Under the pieces are notes generated by a model, which worked only from the letters and a program-made list of their open reading frames with translations, was not told the origin of the DNA and ran no database searches. The position numbers were made by a program, and so were the translations under genes. Shown here piece by piece: positions 11,463 through 24,844 of a stretch of 64,000 bases of DNA; the stretch's first letter is position 1; the number at the start of each line of letters is the position of its first letter. This stretch comes from Caprimulgus europaeus (Eukaryota; Chordata; Aves; Caprimulgiformes; Caprimulgidae), in the NCBI GenBank assembly GCA_907165065.1, contig OU015530.1:50510465-50574464 (forward strand), given 5' to 3'.

Positions 11463-14400
11463 GTCTCCTTATTAAAAAAATATACAGTGTCTCTCCTAGG
11501 AGTAGAAAAATATGTAGTAGATGGGGATGGCTCACACAGTAAACATTGGATGTGGACACTAGAATTAAAGAGTTCCCCAAAACATCAGAGTCTGGAAAAT
11601 ATTGACCTAGAATGCATTTAACTGAGGGGATAAAAGTAATCAATTCACTGTCATCAGGCTTGTAGGGGAGCAGCTTGGTGAAGAATGAAGTTCAGACCTA
11701 CTTTTCATCAAGTCAACAAGGGGCCAGCAATAACTACCAAGCAGTACCTGACCAGTCTGCTGTCTGGTATTTTGAATAAGGATGACAGGTTACCTGCTGG
11801 TAAAGACTAACATGTTTCAGGTGAGCAAGACAAAACCCATTTTAGAGGCAGACTGTGAAAATGCATGACTCATTTCTTAACAGTTCCAGGTGTGAACTGC
11901 CTTAGTTGAGCCAGTGGAGAAGCCGTGATTTCCTCCAGCAGAGACTGTCCTGCAGGAATTCCACAAGCAAGGTGACATGGCTTACAGAACAAAAATGACA
12001 TAGTGTGAAGCCTTAACTGAACTCACTCTGGAGTTGTGAAATTTGGTCTTTACCTTTTCTCTTGCTCATTCTGTAAGGGTGAGCACTGGAAAATTAATAT
12101 GACTGATCTAACAGCATGAGGTTCAGTAATGATACAAGAAACTCTGGAGATCTGTGCAGTTTTAGATTTCTTTGGTATAAAGAGTACTCTCCCTTCTCAG
12201 ATCCCTTATGGGGTTCAAGTCTGGCCAGTCTTTTTTCTTAAATAATCGGAATTCTCCTCTTCAGATTCCCGGTTTTATGCTGATTTATTAGCAAGCTGAT
12301 TCCTTGGAAACTTTTCAGTGAAGGCTTCTAAATATCTTAGAGTCACAGAAAAAAGCCCTTAATCTGTAGCATGATTTTTTAATAAGAAAGACGAGAAAAT
12401 ATTGATGGCTTCTACATATTCAGGAGCTAGCAGGAATTCCTGGTGGAAATCAAGGGATAATCTTCCATTGACTTCAACAGAAAAAAAAGATATCACCTTG
12501 AGATGGTAGAGAATCACTTGGGGGGGGAAAAAAAAAAAACTACCAGCACAAAATTAAAGAATGATTGAAGCTGAAACTTTCTTCAGAAAAGGAATGGAAT
12601 CAACCAATTTTCTAAGTTCACAAAAAATTGATGTCTTGTTTGCTTCCAACTGTCTAAACAATTCAGTTTAACATGACTGTATGAGAACTGGATGTCTTCT
12701 GGGTAGAAATTATGTTTTGTTTTAAAATGGAAAGATAGGCACATAATGTGGTTAATATGATGTAAGCTAGAGCCTGAATTTGCAGTAATTTAGCTCATCT
12801 GTGGTAACTGCCTGTGGGGAGACTTTTACATGGTTATAAATGTGTGGTAATTTGAGGTTGCCTATCCCTCTTCTGAATTCCCCCTCTTGGAAGTAAATGA
12901 TCTTACATTTACTGATGGGTAAAAAGGTGCACAGTTATTATTAAGTAGCCTAACGCTTGTGGCAACTTGTTTGCACGTCCTTAAGATCAGCTAATTACAG
13001 TAGGAAAAAAAAAAAAAGAAGTGATTAGAGCCATAACAAAGCACTTTGAAATTATCAAAAGAAAATTATTTTATTTATTGAAATTTAATCTTTTATAGGT
13101 TTTCTATTCATGCAAATATCTAAGATTTTTTGCCATTCTTCCTAGTTCACTAGGCACTTTTCACAGACACTATTCAAAATTTCAATATTTTTAATCTAGA
13201 CAACTAAGTGTCACTCCAGAGAAAATATTCCCTTCTGCTCTGCCTCTGACTCACAGCAGACCAAAGAGAGAGCTTTTTTTTTTTATTTAGCCTGTAAAGA
13301 CTTTTAGAATATTAATTGTGAACCCACATACTAACTTTGTCTTCCATTTATCTTCCTCATTTGAGACTATTTACCCCTCTGCAGAACAGATGGATGTCTA
13401 CTAGATCATAATGAAGTGTATCATGCTCAATTTGTGAAGTATAAATGTCATCATTGATGAAGAATTAGGTTTAATTGTATGTTGACCAGCCTTCATCAAA
13501 AGAAGTGTTTAGGATTTCAGGCAGGAAAATGCACCAGCACCAAAGTACAACTTCCCCCTGGAAGCTAGCAGGAGCTGTGTTCAAAACAAGCAAAATTGGT
13601 TTTCTAGGCAGCAGGTAGTGAACTTCAGATCTCCTCACCATGGATGGCACCAAGATTTTATGTGGATCCAAGGGGAGACTTGAAAATGACAGTGCTGCCT
13701 TGCAAGCCTGGGGCTGTAATGTCTCGAACCCCCTTCCTCTCCCTTCCAGTGGATCTAACCCGAAGAACCAGGAAAGTAATGAAAAACAGAAAAATGTTTG
13801 AGAATTCATATCAAATTAAAATTTCTGGATTTTGTTCTTACAACAAAACACTATATGAACTTTCACACGTTTTCACAATTGTTACCAAATGTTATACCAT
13901 TTATTTTCACAACAGTTGTCCAGAAATTCTTTAACATGGTTCTCTACTCTCCCCTCAGTAACAAAAATTGTTGACTAACTTTACCGGAAATATCCTTTAA
14001 TTAAAAGTGGCCGCAGAGTTAGCCTTTCATACCAACATTAAATTAGAAGTGTCCACAGGGTTGCATACAAATCAGAACTCACGGTTGCCAGCCAAACCAC
14101 ACACTGTAGATGTGGCTTTGTAGGGAGAACCCAAGAATTTTCATTCCAAAACCACAGGTACCTACTACTATCTTGTTTAGCTCTAGCAATAATAAAGCTG
14201 ACAGTTTGCATGGGAACCAGAGACTCTATGTCCACACCATGGAAGACATCTAATATCCTAACAGCCAAACATGCCACAACAAGTCAAGTTGTCCCTTGAG
14301 GAATTTAATACTGCCACTAATTTATGTAAGTCATGGGGCTGTTCTGTCTTCTTCTCCAGAAACTTTTCACATACATGTTCTCCAGTTTTCTATGTTCTTC

Positions 14401-15874
14401 CACTTGCACAGATTTATAGAGAAGGGGAGAGAAATTTAAAGATGAGGTATTTCCTTCTGACTTCATGTGCTTCTTAATTTTTTTTTCTTTTTACAAAAAC
14501 TGAAAAGGAATAGGTGAGGTTGGAAAACAGGCAAAAATATATCCAGCCCAACTCTGCTGTGATTAGTTCATTTCATCTGAGCAAACTATTTTCAGAAGTG
14601 TGAGGGAAGTGTCTCCAAAGCTGGGGAAGAAGTGCTCCACTCCCTGCACACCCACCAAGTTTATAGGATCAGCCATGCTTTAGGAACCCGCCTTGAAGTT
14701 CTCCTCATAAGGATCCTGAACACACACAGTATCGGATTCTTTCCCAGTGTTTCCAAAACACTAGGATAGTCCTGATTCCTTATTCCTTTTCAAGTTGCTC
14801 CTAAAGTGGTGTAAAGCTCGGTTTGAATGCCTTGCTCCCACTAACCAAAGCATGCAAAGAAAATATCCCTCCTGTTTTACATACACAGTCTTAAGGATGA
14901 GCAGTGATGTCTCCTGAATATCAGAGCTCACAGACAGCAGAAACAAAACCAGCATGTCTTGTGGGGAAATAAACATTTCATAATTGCTAATGTTTCCTTT
15001 TGGATAAGTAAAAAGCCTGAACACATTAAATAAAAAAAAAAAAAAAGAAGATTTAATTTCTAGTTTAAATACAGCTGCAGTAATTCTTATACACCACACA
15101 GCTGTTCAGAGGCCTGGCAGCTGTCCATATCTTATGTGTCCTATCATGCGTTTTCCAGTATTGTCTTCTTGACACATAAAGACCCTCTTTAACTGTTGGG
15201 AAAAGATTGTAGTCCTTGTCAGGTAGATTCTGCTGCATGGTTAAACACATCTATGTCTCATCACTGCTGGCTCTTGCACCTGTCAAGCCTCTTTACTTCT
15301 CTCCCTGTGACTGTGCTCTTGTTACAAAGGAGAATCATTTGGTTTTGCCATTTCTTTCTTTTACATAATCCTACATACTGATGGCAGACCCCAAATTGTA
15401 CACTTGTTTGTTAGACACAAACCAAAATCACAGCTAACACATATTTATATTGTGCAAATAACTGAGATGACAAATGTTTTGACCAAAACACCAGCAGATG
15501 TGTCAGTTCCACTGCCAGTGCAGAGTGGGAAGGATGGCCGACAAGTTTCCCTGCCAACACGTGATGTCATTCTGAATTCATTTCTTAGAGAATAGAATTC
15601 AGCTTTTAGAGAGAAAATGAGAATGAAGAACATCTTACCCAGTATCATGAACATTTTTGTAAATAAGCTTTTCAATTTTTCCTGCCAACATTTATTCCAA
15701 TCAAAAATAGATGTGGTTGCAATGCTGTTACTCAGACTGCACAGAGAACATGTATTATAAAGTTTAGCTAAAAATATCATGCAGCTTTGGGAAAGGTTTC
15801 CTCCACTCTGGCTTCTGACAGCTTCCAAAATACCAGCTACAAAAGCCTCACAAGATGCTTGTGCAACAGGGGCA
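11463..15874. other. Unannotated non-coding DNA
   Basis: No gene was recognised. A G8A12 tract lies at 12520-12539. A weak 'CCATTGACTTCAACAG' motif at about 12464 may be another scrap of the ancient amniote repeat. A minus-strand open frame of 112 codons (13471-13809) has no family resemblance. Poly-A occurs near 15030-15044. Confidence 0.5.
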
Positions 15875-15955
15875 ACATTTTCCTTTTACAACTAGGGAAA
15901 CAGGTTGAGGGCTGGAGACACAACGTTCTGCATAGCACATGGCAAGCTCATGCCT
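15875..15955 (-). repeat. MIR-like CORE-SINE relic
   Basis: The plus strand reads CCTTTTACAACTAGGGAAAC, then AGGTTGAGGGCTGGAGACAC, then a CATGGCAAGCTCATGCC-like segment. This follows the reverse complement of the MIR core (TTTTACAGATGAGGAAACTGAGG, CACAGAG, then TTGCCCAAGGTCACACAGC), but the second half is poorly matched. The assignment comes from remembered MIR structure and is weaker than the relic at 52.8 kb. Confidence 0.45.
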
Positions 15956-17435
15956 AGTGGTATTCCCTCAATACCTTTGAAGAGTCACTTTAGAGAAACA
16001 CAAAAGCAAAAGTAAGGTGCAACATGGCTCTAGGTAACTGGTCTGTGCCTCCTTGGCCAGGATTTGGTAGCTCTGCAAAGTTACACAGCTCCTGGGTTGG
16101 TGCCGGCTTGTGTCCAGCCAGCTCAGAGTACAAGCACAGGAGTGTGGTGCTTGCACCTGTCTTTGTAGGTGTTGCTTATCTCCTCTGTTATTATGAAATA
16201 TAAAAATGACCTTAAAAGAACATTAAGGTTAAGCAATAGAGAAACAAAGCTTTGCCTCCTTCATGCATGGCACTGAATCTAATTTTCCATTATGTTGTTG
16301 TTTGGTTTTTTTTCTTTTTTTTTTAAAAAACATAGATTAACTTCTATATCACTTGTTAACCCCACCTTGCCTCCTCCCATATTTGTATATTTGAATTAAT
16401 TTCATTGTCCTCATGTTCTAGCATATCAAAGCAAGATGTTTTTACGTGATAAGTTCTCTTCTCTCTATGCAACTTGAGTAAATAATTTTCCCAGAAATGT
16501 TTCACTCACTGCGGTGTTACATACGTCACACGTAGTTTTCAGTTGAAGTAGAGCTTTACTAGTTAACTATTGTACAAAGGACATTCCCTGGCTCTATTTG
16601 CCCTTAATCTGGGAAACAGTATGAACAACCAAAAGTTACTATTCCTGTGTACCTAAAGATACAGAAAAAATATTAGTTCACAGACAGCATGTTATCGTAT
16701 TTTATAATATATATACCCTTTTAGGCTACTCACTCCTGGGCACAGGTAAGTTCATTTTTAACCTTAATTCTCAGTCCATTACCTTTTGGCATATGAAACT
16801 ATGTAACACCGGAGTTTGTTTACAGAGTTACTCGTTTCCTGGATTATTTTGTTTTAATAAATGAAAAGAGGAGGCCCTCTGGAGCTGAGCAGGTGAGCAG
16901 CTAATCGCATGTACTAGCTCTTCACCCTTTCTCAGATACATATATTACATATTGAAAAACAAAAATATATTTTAGACAGACTCTGTACTTTGATTTTCAA
17001 ATGTTAACAAGATGGCAAATGGGAAGAATTTCCAGAAGAAAGCTGCACACCTCTCTTAGCCAAAAGCTATTTTCAGATGCTCTAACTTGAGACTTCTCAG
17101 CCCTGCTTTTCCTCAGGTTTCCCTAGGAAAGAGTTTTTATAGAATGAGAATTATGGAAGCTTCTGCAAGAGCAGTGGACATGGGCTTAACCTGGGGCATC
17201 TTTCAACCACAGCTTTTTGTTTTCTTTTTTCTTCCCTCAAAACTGAGCAGCCTTTTTGGTCAAGCTTTCAAACAAGTCCATGCCAAAGATTATAGAAATA
17301 TTCTCTGAGACTGTCACTGTCCCTAAATGTACTGCAGCAACAATTTTACAGTCTCACCTGAAGGTCACTCCCTCAGAGTTTCCCTCTTGAATTTTGCCTG
17401 ATAGACACCAGCATACCCTTTCTTCATATTTGTTC
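15956..17435. other. Unannotated non-coding DNA
   Basis: This AT-rich sequence has a T-rich tract at about 16303-16324. I see no gene, no RNA gene and no identifiable repeat. Confidence 0.5.
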
Positions 17436-17705
17436 CTTCATAGACCCCTGTAACTACCTCCTCTCTTCCTTGATGCTTACACCCTCCACTTTCTCATAGG
17501 CACTCAGCATGTCTCCCTTTAGCTATACATATTCAGTTCTTTTCATCTTTCATCATAAATCAATCATTCCAGTGCTTAATCATTTGTGTTCTTTTCCTGA
17601 AACACTCTCCTGCTCCTCTCTCCCTCCTGTGAGTGTTATGTGCCCAGAACCAAACTCATTTTTCTAATTACATGACCAGACAAAGCGACAGCCAAAGCAG
17701 GACAG
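17436..17705 (-). mobile_element. Very old CR1 LINE fragment
   Basis: On the plus strand the stretch reads as a degraded antisense copy of the CR1 ORF2 C-terminal region. The blocks, in order, are: CTCAGCATGTCTCCCTTTAG, then ATACATATTCAGTTCTTTTC, CATCTTTCATCATAAATCA, CCAGTGCTTAATCATTTGTG, GTTCTTTTCCTGAAACACTC and GTGCCCAGAACCAAACTC. These correspond in order to the antisense of the family's GD-LI, LEKRR, DRL-EL, GLEHL/MI-G and VQFWAP-like coding blocks. The frame is destroyed, so nothing is encoded. Boundaries are vague: upstream sequence from about 17340 may belong to the same copy. Confidence 0.6.
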
Positions 17706-20700
17706 TCATCTTGGGAGTACATCATGGGAATCAACTAGACTAATAAGAATTTAGAAATACAATGTGTCTTGGTTGGTGGATCATCACTTTCTTTGGTAGC
17801 TGTCAATCAGCTCATTATTTTGGTGTCACTTCTTAAAAAAGAGGCATTTGAGAAAGTAGCCTGGATGCAGACAAGGGTGACAAATATTAATGTTTTATTT
17901 CAGACATGAACTGACCCATGGGTCCCAAAACCTCACAGATAGTGTGGGAATTCAGATTAAAATGTGGGCTCCATGGCTCACATCATTCACTTTTACCTGA
18001 GGGATTCAATTTTATAGCTTTCCTGAAGCCAGGCTGTTCCCAACTTCATAGCTCAAGCACCTTCCCAACTCCACTAAATCTACCTGACTGGTCAGGATGA
18101 AAGTCATCCATAGGCATGTAAGCCAAAAAGTTTTCCCTTTGAATCACAAATTAATCACTAGAGAAGGAGACATAGTAAAAGAAAAGTGAAGAGAGAACAG
18201 AAGAATGAGTCTAAGGGTAAATAAGACACTGGAAAAGGTGCAATTTTTTATCCTGTATATTGACTTGAGAGGGACAGGGGAGCAAATGAAGGACCCAGTT
18301 CTGCTGCTAGGCTTCTGTATTCCTGGTCCTGAAGAAGCAAAACTTCTTTTCCTACTCTTACTTAGGAAGACTAAAAGAGCAGCTCATGAGTCTCATGGAG
18401 CTGTACAAGCCTGGCCTCTGAAGATGCACAGAAGTGACTGTAAGTCCAGCAGCTCTCCTGGAGAGATCAGGTAGACTCTGGGGACAAGACAGCGCTCCTT
18501 AGTGCACTGCTGTTGCTAGAGGGGATGCTATCACAGGTAAGGAAACAATGCAAAAAGTGTCTGTACAAACACAGATGAGCGTGAAAAGGAGACCACGTAG
18601 ACACAGGTGAATATGAGTACAGATGAAGTCTGACAGGGGAGCTACTCCTAGTGGCTTCTGTAAGCAAAACAATTTTATCACCTTCAAAGGCAAAACAGGA
18701 GCCAGGATGCTCTGTTTATAATTTGGGGGATTTTTGAAATCATAACTCTTTCATTATAAAATGCCTTAAGCCTTCAGCCACAGCAATCAAGCCCTGCAAT
18801 ATCCGGTGTCATGTAAAGAAGTACCTTCTGTATTGTAACAAACATCATCAAAGGGCTTAAGTCTAAATCACGTTAGTCATAAGAATGTACTGGTGATATT
18901 TCTGATGAGTATATTTCCTTATCAAAAATTGTATGATTCATGCTTTCTTAGTGATCTCCAATGGTCAAGCTAAAAAAAGCATTCCTAAATAGGGAAGTAC
19001 TTAAGTGTGTGCTTATATCTTCAGCCCTCTTTACATCCGTGGAACCAGGTGGATCATATCCACATGCTGCAGTAGGACTGGTTCCGAGATTCTCTTTGCA
19101 GTATGGGCAACAGTCTACAAATATTTGGCAGAATCAACTTTTTGGCAGATCCTTTTTGCAAATATGACTACATGCTAAACATTTCTAGAAGTACAGCTGG
19201 TCAATATTTTTTATGACCAAGTACCATGGGCAGAAGAACTCCACAACACACAATGCCTTACTCTTACAGTATAAGCAGAGTGTGACCTTCAGTTAATTGT
19301 GCCCTCATTTACTTGGATGCACAGAGATGAGATCCAGCCTCTTACTGTCTGACAATGACTGAAGGTCAGGGACAAAAATCTTAGTTTGTCTTGGCCATAC
19401 GAATCTGTACAAATATGACCCCCTGCAGGTACACAACAGAGTGTGAGCATTTCAGGCACCGTGTTTAAATCAGACTTTTCAGGCAGAAGAAATTTTGCAC
19501 CAGAGTCAAAGTTCTGCACTGTTGCAAGGGACTTTTTCATTATAAATATTTAGCCATAAAATAACAGACAGAAATCACTGTATGCTTCTGCATAGGATAA
19601 TATTTTCATGCAATACTAAGAAGCCAGTCTGCAAGGACTGCAAATCCTGAAATTTTCTCTTGCTAATTTAAATCATTGAAAGACCTTCCTTGTGCACACT
19701 TGGTCTGCAGTCAGATCCTTCAAAGCTTGACATAGCACCATCCCATTGTGATCTGTTAAATTGGTACTTCTTCACAAACTGTATTCCAGAGATGCTGCAC
19801 TCCAGCAGATCCCTCATCCCCAACCTGTCAAGATGTGGCCAGTGCTAGTGACCGAGACTGAAGTAGAAAGGTGAGAAAGGTCTAACAGTATAAACCAAAG
19901 CATAAACCCACATCAGCTTGTTTGTCTCCTGTAAATACCTAGGAATCATTTGAAAATGGCTTCTTGAGAGAAGAAAAGCTGAATACAGAAACAATCTCTG
20001 CCAATGTCTGTCACTTGACAGATGGCACAGTAAGGAGTATAACACCTACCTGTAACTTACACAGAGCTATCTCAGGTCTGTGAGAGATCCTTGGAGGGAT
20101 ATTTTTCTGTTGGTGGCGCTGAGATTTAGAAAGTACATTTGAATTTTTAAGTCACTAGCATGCTCTGAGAATAACCTCTACAAAGATTACCTATTTTGTA
20201 AAAGATCTGGCAAACTTTCAGGCAGTTTTCGATATCTCTTGTATATGCAAAAGGAACTTTGATTTCATGATTAGGATAGATTTATAGCAGCAGTAGCACC
20301 TATTTAAATATTATGATAATGTGTGAAAAAAATGTTTTAAATTGCATTGAACTGAAATGACATCTGTTAAATGTTGTTAAGTTCAGAGGTGATTTCTCCC
20401 TTTGAATATTTGTGAGTATTCAGGGTGTTTTAAGGCATAACATATATTTCAAGAATAAGAAACAAATATATATGATCTTTTAATGAGCCCTGTAAGTATC
20501 ATACCATTTCTAGAGTAATTTCCTTCATAGAAAGAAATTATATTACTTCACCTTCTCTTTCAAAACTTGTCTGAACTTTTTGTCTGCATAACTACCCATT
20601 GTGTTCTTCCACAGGTGAGGACTGAAGCCTTGACTAAAGACAGGATTTTGGCACTGCAATGTTCAACAATGCAATATATTGCCATGATACTGTCATCAAC

Positions 20701-21710
20701 CTGGCAAAAGAAATGAGATCAGGCTCTAAGAAGTCATTGTCAAATGAAGCTATTTTTGAAATAAAATATTCAATCAGCCCAAGATTAGACTTTAAGCTAA
20801 GTGCCTGGTTCTTAGGTGTCATGGTATGTTTCCACTCTCAATAATCACTGATTTTGGATGTAAAACTGTAAAGCTGAAGAGAAAATACTGACTCATCTTC
20901 ACTGAGGGGAATAAAAATCACCTCCTTTGATAGAAACAGGAATATTCGTGGGAGACATGTAAAAAGATAAATGGAACTATGTCCTGGCATTGTCAGTGAG
21001 TTTGAATTTTTTAAACTGTGCCCCCAAAATACTTTGCTGTGCTCAGGTGTGTTGTATGTATGGACATGTATTGTTGTTTTCTGTAAGCAATTGTATTTTA
21101 AGTAAATAAATGAAACACACATCCCTGTAAAATTCAGCTAAGATGTGACACAGGTTTCTTGTGTCAGTCTTCTCTTAGCCACTCAGATGTCATTTTCTAA
21201 GCCCTTTGTTTTATTGTCAAACTATGTGAAAGAATTAGGAAAACCCCACGTATTTTAAAGGTACTGTGCAATTAATATGTTAATTGAGAATTCATGGTGG
21301 AGTTAATTCCCAGCAAAGCTCATGAAAACCAGGTTCAGTCTGATGCCCAGATGGAAGAAAACTTCTTAGTCAATTCTAAAGGTAAATGTTCTATGCAGAG
21401 CAGGCTCAGTATCATGTTTGGGTATTTAAAAATGCACTCTCCTGCTTCAAGGAGAATCTTTTTTAAGGCTTATTAAGGTTCTGTATTAAAGCTGTTTTGA
21501 AATCAAAAGTAGATTTTCAACTAAATTTTTTATGCTGATTTTTTTTTTGCATCAAGAGTGGAAGTTGTCTACCCAAACATAGATGTTTACTTGGTAGGCA
21601 CATACCCCTGAGCTAATCAGCTACACTGTTAGAAATGTTCTTGCAGAGTGTGGTCTGTCTCAGCTTTAACTCAGCCAATAACTCTGAAAAGATCTACAGC
21701 TGTGAGGGCT

Positions 21711-21750
21711 ATGTGGTGTTTGGATGTGTGGTGTTTGGATATGTGGTGTA
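21711..21750. repeat. Short tandem repeat, about 3 copies
   Basis: Three near-copies of a 13-15 base unit, ATGTGGTGTTTGG, follow one another, with the middle copy gaining two bases (ATGTGTGGTGTTTGG) and the last one diverging at its end. This is a minisatellite-like expansion by slippage with no coding content. Confidence 0.8.
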
Positions 21751-22081
21751 CATCTCCACCAGTACAGGGATCTGCATGACACTTATTTACTTTCCACCAA
21801 AGTGAAAAGTTTCTACTTCCATTAGAAAATGAACTCCTCAAAGTCTGAGTTTTATGGCCAAAAGCACAGAAAAACTGAAGTAGAACAGACTAAAGACTGA
21901 ATAATTAGACTTTCACCATAAATAAAAGCCTTTTTATCTTTAGGGAATATCCATTTAAAATAAAACAGAAATACATATTCATAACATTCCCAATGTAGAT
22001 GTAGCTATGTATCACAATTTTCACTACTACATCCTTAGATGTAAAACAAAAAAAACCCCTCTTCTTTTTAATTCCGGCTTC

Positions 22082-22099
22082 TTTTTTTTTTTTTTTTTT
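22082..22099. repeat. T18 homopolymer tract
   Basis: This is an uninterrupted run of 18 T. I find no element of retroposed type on either side that would make it a poly-A tail, so it is annotated only as a homopolymer. Confidence 0.9.
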
Positions 22100-23146
22100 C
22101 TTTTTAAACATATTCAGCCTATTAAGACTGGCAGGAAAGCAAAGTTAATAAGCCAATTTGTTTCCTTTTCAAGCAGACATCCTTGTGTTTTATCTCAAAT
22201 TGCCTTTCAAGCTACAGAAGAAGCACCTGTAAACATGTGTTGCAGAACTACCTCATTATCCTCATTCAAACTTTTTGCAAGCACTATTAGTCAGGCACTG
22301 TTTTCAAGCTGAATCTGTAGTGTACATTGTAGTGTACATGGTGATGAATCCTTGGTTTCGAGTGCATTGTTTTTAGTCTGTATCTGCTGTCCATTCCATG
22401 AAGACTCCAAGTCAGGTGGTCAGATGGTCCATGGCAGGACTACAACAGACAACATGAAAAGGAACACTTTATCTTCTAGCAGATGCATTTCTGAGGTTAT
22501 ACACACCTTTTCCCAGTACCTGATCCACTCATCTACAGTGACTATTCTTTTGTAGCTCCTGTCCAGCCTGGTAGTCTTTTGTATGTGAACTAGGCAATGG
22601 ATCTGAAGCCTTAATTAATGGAGGACTGATCACAAAATGTTTCTTTCCAAAGCACCTGATTCTTTCATGTTTCACAACTGAAAGCACTGAGCTCTATTTT
22701 TGGGGTGTTAGAAGGAACAGTGCCCAGACCACCAGAACTATCAGGTGGCTGGCAGGTTTTTTGTTCCTCTTGATTTTATTTAATTTCAGTGGGAAAAGTG
22801 GTCTTCAATTCTTGTTAACCTCGTTTCGCTCCATAAATCTATTTGGTATTTTACCTTTATTTCCACAGTGATTGAAAAAATGCTGGAGTTTTAAGTTGTG
22901 TGAGTCATTCAAATATGTTCATTTTAAGACAACATGTGGAAATGAAATGCTTCTAGGATGCCCCAATGAGAATGCTAAGATTTTAGGGTCTGCGATATAT
23001 CACTCCAACCCTTAAAAACTTTATTTTCCACTGCTGGGTAGGGCTCATAGCAAATCTACACTTCTACTTAACCTTTTATGATTCCACTTGTCATCATGTT
23101 CAGCCAGCTCTATTCTCTTTAATGACAGAAGAAAACAACAGTCAAA

Positions 23147-23660
23147 TATCATAGAATCATAGAATGGTTTGAGCTGGAAGGGAACTTAAAGATCATCTAG
23201 CTTCAACCCTCCTGCCATGAGCAGGTACACCTTCCACTAGACCAGGTTGCTCAAAGCCTCATCCAACCTGGCCTTGAACACTTCCAGGGAGGCAGTATCC
23301 ACAGCTTCCTTGGGCAACCTGTGCCAGTGTCTCACCACCCTCACAGTGAAGAATTTATTTCTAATATCTAATCTAAACCTACCCTCTTCCAGTTTAAAGC
23401 CATTCCCCCTTGTCCTGTCATTAACTGCCCTTATGAAAAGTCCCTCCCCAGCTTTCCTGTAGGCCACCTTCAGGTATTGGAAGGCTGCTATAAGATCTTC
23501 CCTGAGCCTTCTCTTCTCCAGGCTGAACAGCCCCAACTCTCTCAGCCTGTCCTCGTAGAGGAGGTGCTCCAGCCCTTGGATCATCCTCGTGGCCCTTCTC
23601 TGGACTCGTTCTAACTGGTCGATGTCTCTCTTGTGTTGGGGGCTCCAGAACTGGACACAT
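23147..23660 (-). mobile_element. CR1 LINE fragment with open ORF2 C-terminus
   Basis: This minus-strand copy has its 3' end at about 23147 (ATCATAGAATCATAGAATGG on the plus strand) and a 5' truncation at about 23660. It keeps an uninterrupted ORF2 C-terminus of roughly 140 codons, from a [11 protein letters not shown]-like block, through [18 protein letters not shown] and [18 protein letters not shown], to the natural end ALSNLV and a TAG stop. There are no frameshifts or stops, and several CpGs survive, which suggests a younger insertion than the one at 7.6 kb. It is truncated: the endonuclease and the catalytic reverse-transcriptase core are missing, so it cannot move on its own. Confidence 0.96.
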
Positions 23661-24844
23661 ATGTCTCAAAAAAAGAGCAGGAATTAAAAATACTGGCTCA
23701 CCACTTCTGTCCTTGAGCATACTATTATTGCAGGTGGCAAGGTGAATTTAGACAGAGAGTAAATTGTTTTACAATATCAGTTGAAGAACAGAGTATACTA
23801 AAAATATTGAAATCCCAGTAACTTCTGTGGGCCTGTCACGTTGTTTAGAAGACACAAGGGAGACAACAATGAATTTTGTGGATAGCCATTGCTTAAGTTC
23901 AGGACTATTAATAAGACAATACACTGATAGTTCATTGAGGTCTCTGAGCTGTCACTATGGATGACCAGTGACATGAATATACATACACCCCTGACTGATA
24001 AAGCAGTGACAACGAAGGTACTGCAGGTTTTATGAGCAAGGATGTCATAGTAACAACTGGACAACAGGTTCCTTGTCCTGTTCCATGGTGGCTCTCTCTT
24101 CACCTAAAAAAAGGCAAAGTTATTCTGGATGGGTCAGATCCAGTGCTACAGACTGAAAATCAGCTGAAAAATTATTCACTTTTACAAGACTACAATTTGA
24201 CAGACAGCTCTCCTGCTCCCTTTCTCTTTACTGGAACAAGACAGGCTACAAACATGGGACTTTGTACAGCTTAAGGCCAAGGTATGGGTCCATCTTGGCT
24301 CTCTGTATATAAATACAGGTGAGTCACTGGATGTGCCTGTACACACCTTGAAAGAAAAATACCTGAAGTGATCACTGACTGCCAGGAACCTGTGCCAGAT
24401 TGTTTGCAATGTCCTTTGCTCCTCCTTGGCTCATCTTCATTCGTGGCTGCTGAGCCAAGTCAGAGTCTGCCCTTTGGCTCATTTCATTGGCTGGCTCATT
24501 GCTACAATATACACATTTTTTAATGAAAGGTTGTTTACACCCATGTACATATATACACACAAACACAAACTTCCAACAGATTTTAGCATGGCTTGCCACA
24601 AGTTTAATGGCTTTTCTTCCAAAAGGTATGTAGTGACTTATTTATGCTCACGACAGTATGCACAGAAGTTTCTGTGCTTCTGAGGATTTTCCTTCAACAT
24701 TTGCTTGCTTGCTGCATGGAAGCCTTCCTGGTATTATTGTAATTTGTTGAGATGAAAGAAGAGTCAAGCAAAGAATTTCTATAGGTCAGTGAAGTAAATG
24801 GTCCCTTCTAGAATGAAATGTTTGCCTGTGCATAAATGTGATCT
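23661..24844. other. Unannotated non-coding DNA
   Basis: I see no gene. A 'CCCAGTAACTTCTGTGGGCC' segment at about 23815-23834 resembles the core of the ancient amniote repeat, but it is too short to annotate separately. Confidence 0.5.

Larger units (their letters stand above)
17706..23146. other. Unannotated non-coding DNA
   Basis: No open frame reaches 105 codons and none resembles a known protein. A tandem repeat of 13-15 bases lies at 21711-21750, an exact 12-base tandem pair at 22316-22339, and a T18 tract at 22082-22099. Nothing else is recognised. Confidence 0.5.

Noticed and set aside
13471-13934. Open frames on both strands (112 codons minus, 96 codons plus)
   Set aside because: No motif is recognised, composition is ordinary, and overlap on both strands argues against coding.
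22007-22312. Plus-strand open frame with a long phenylalanine run
   Set aside because: The run is the translation of the T18 homopolymer; there is no other protein feature.
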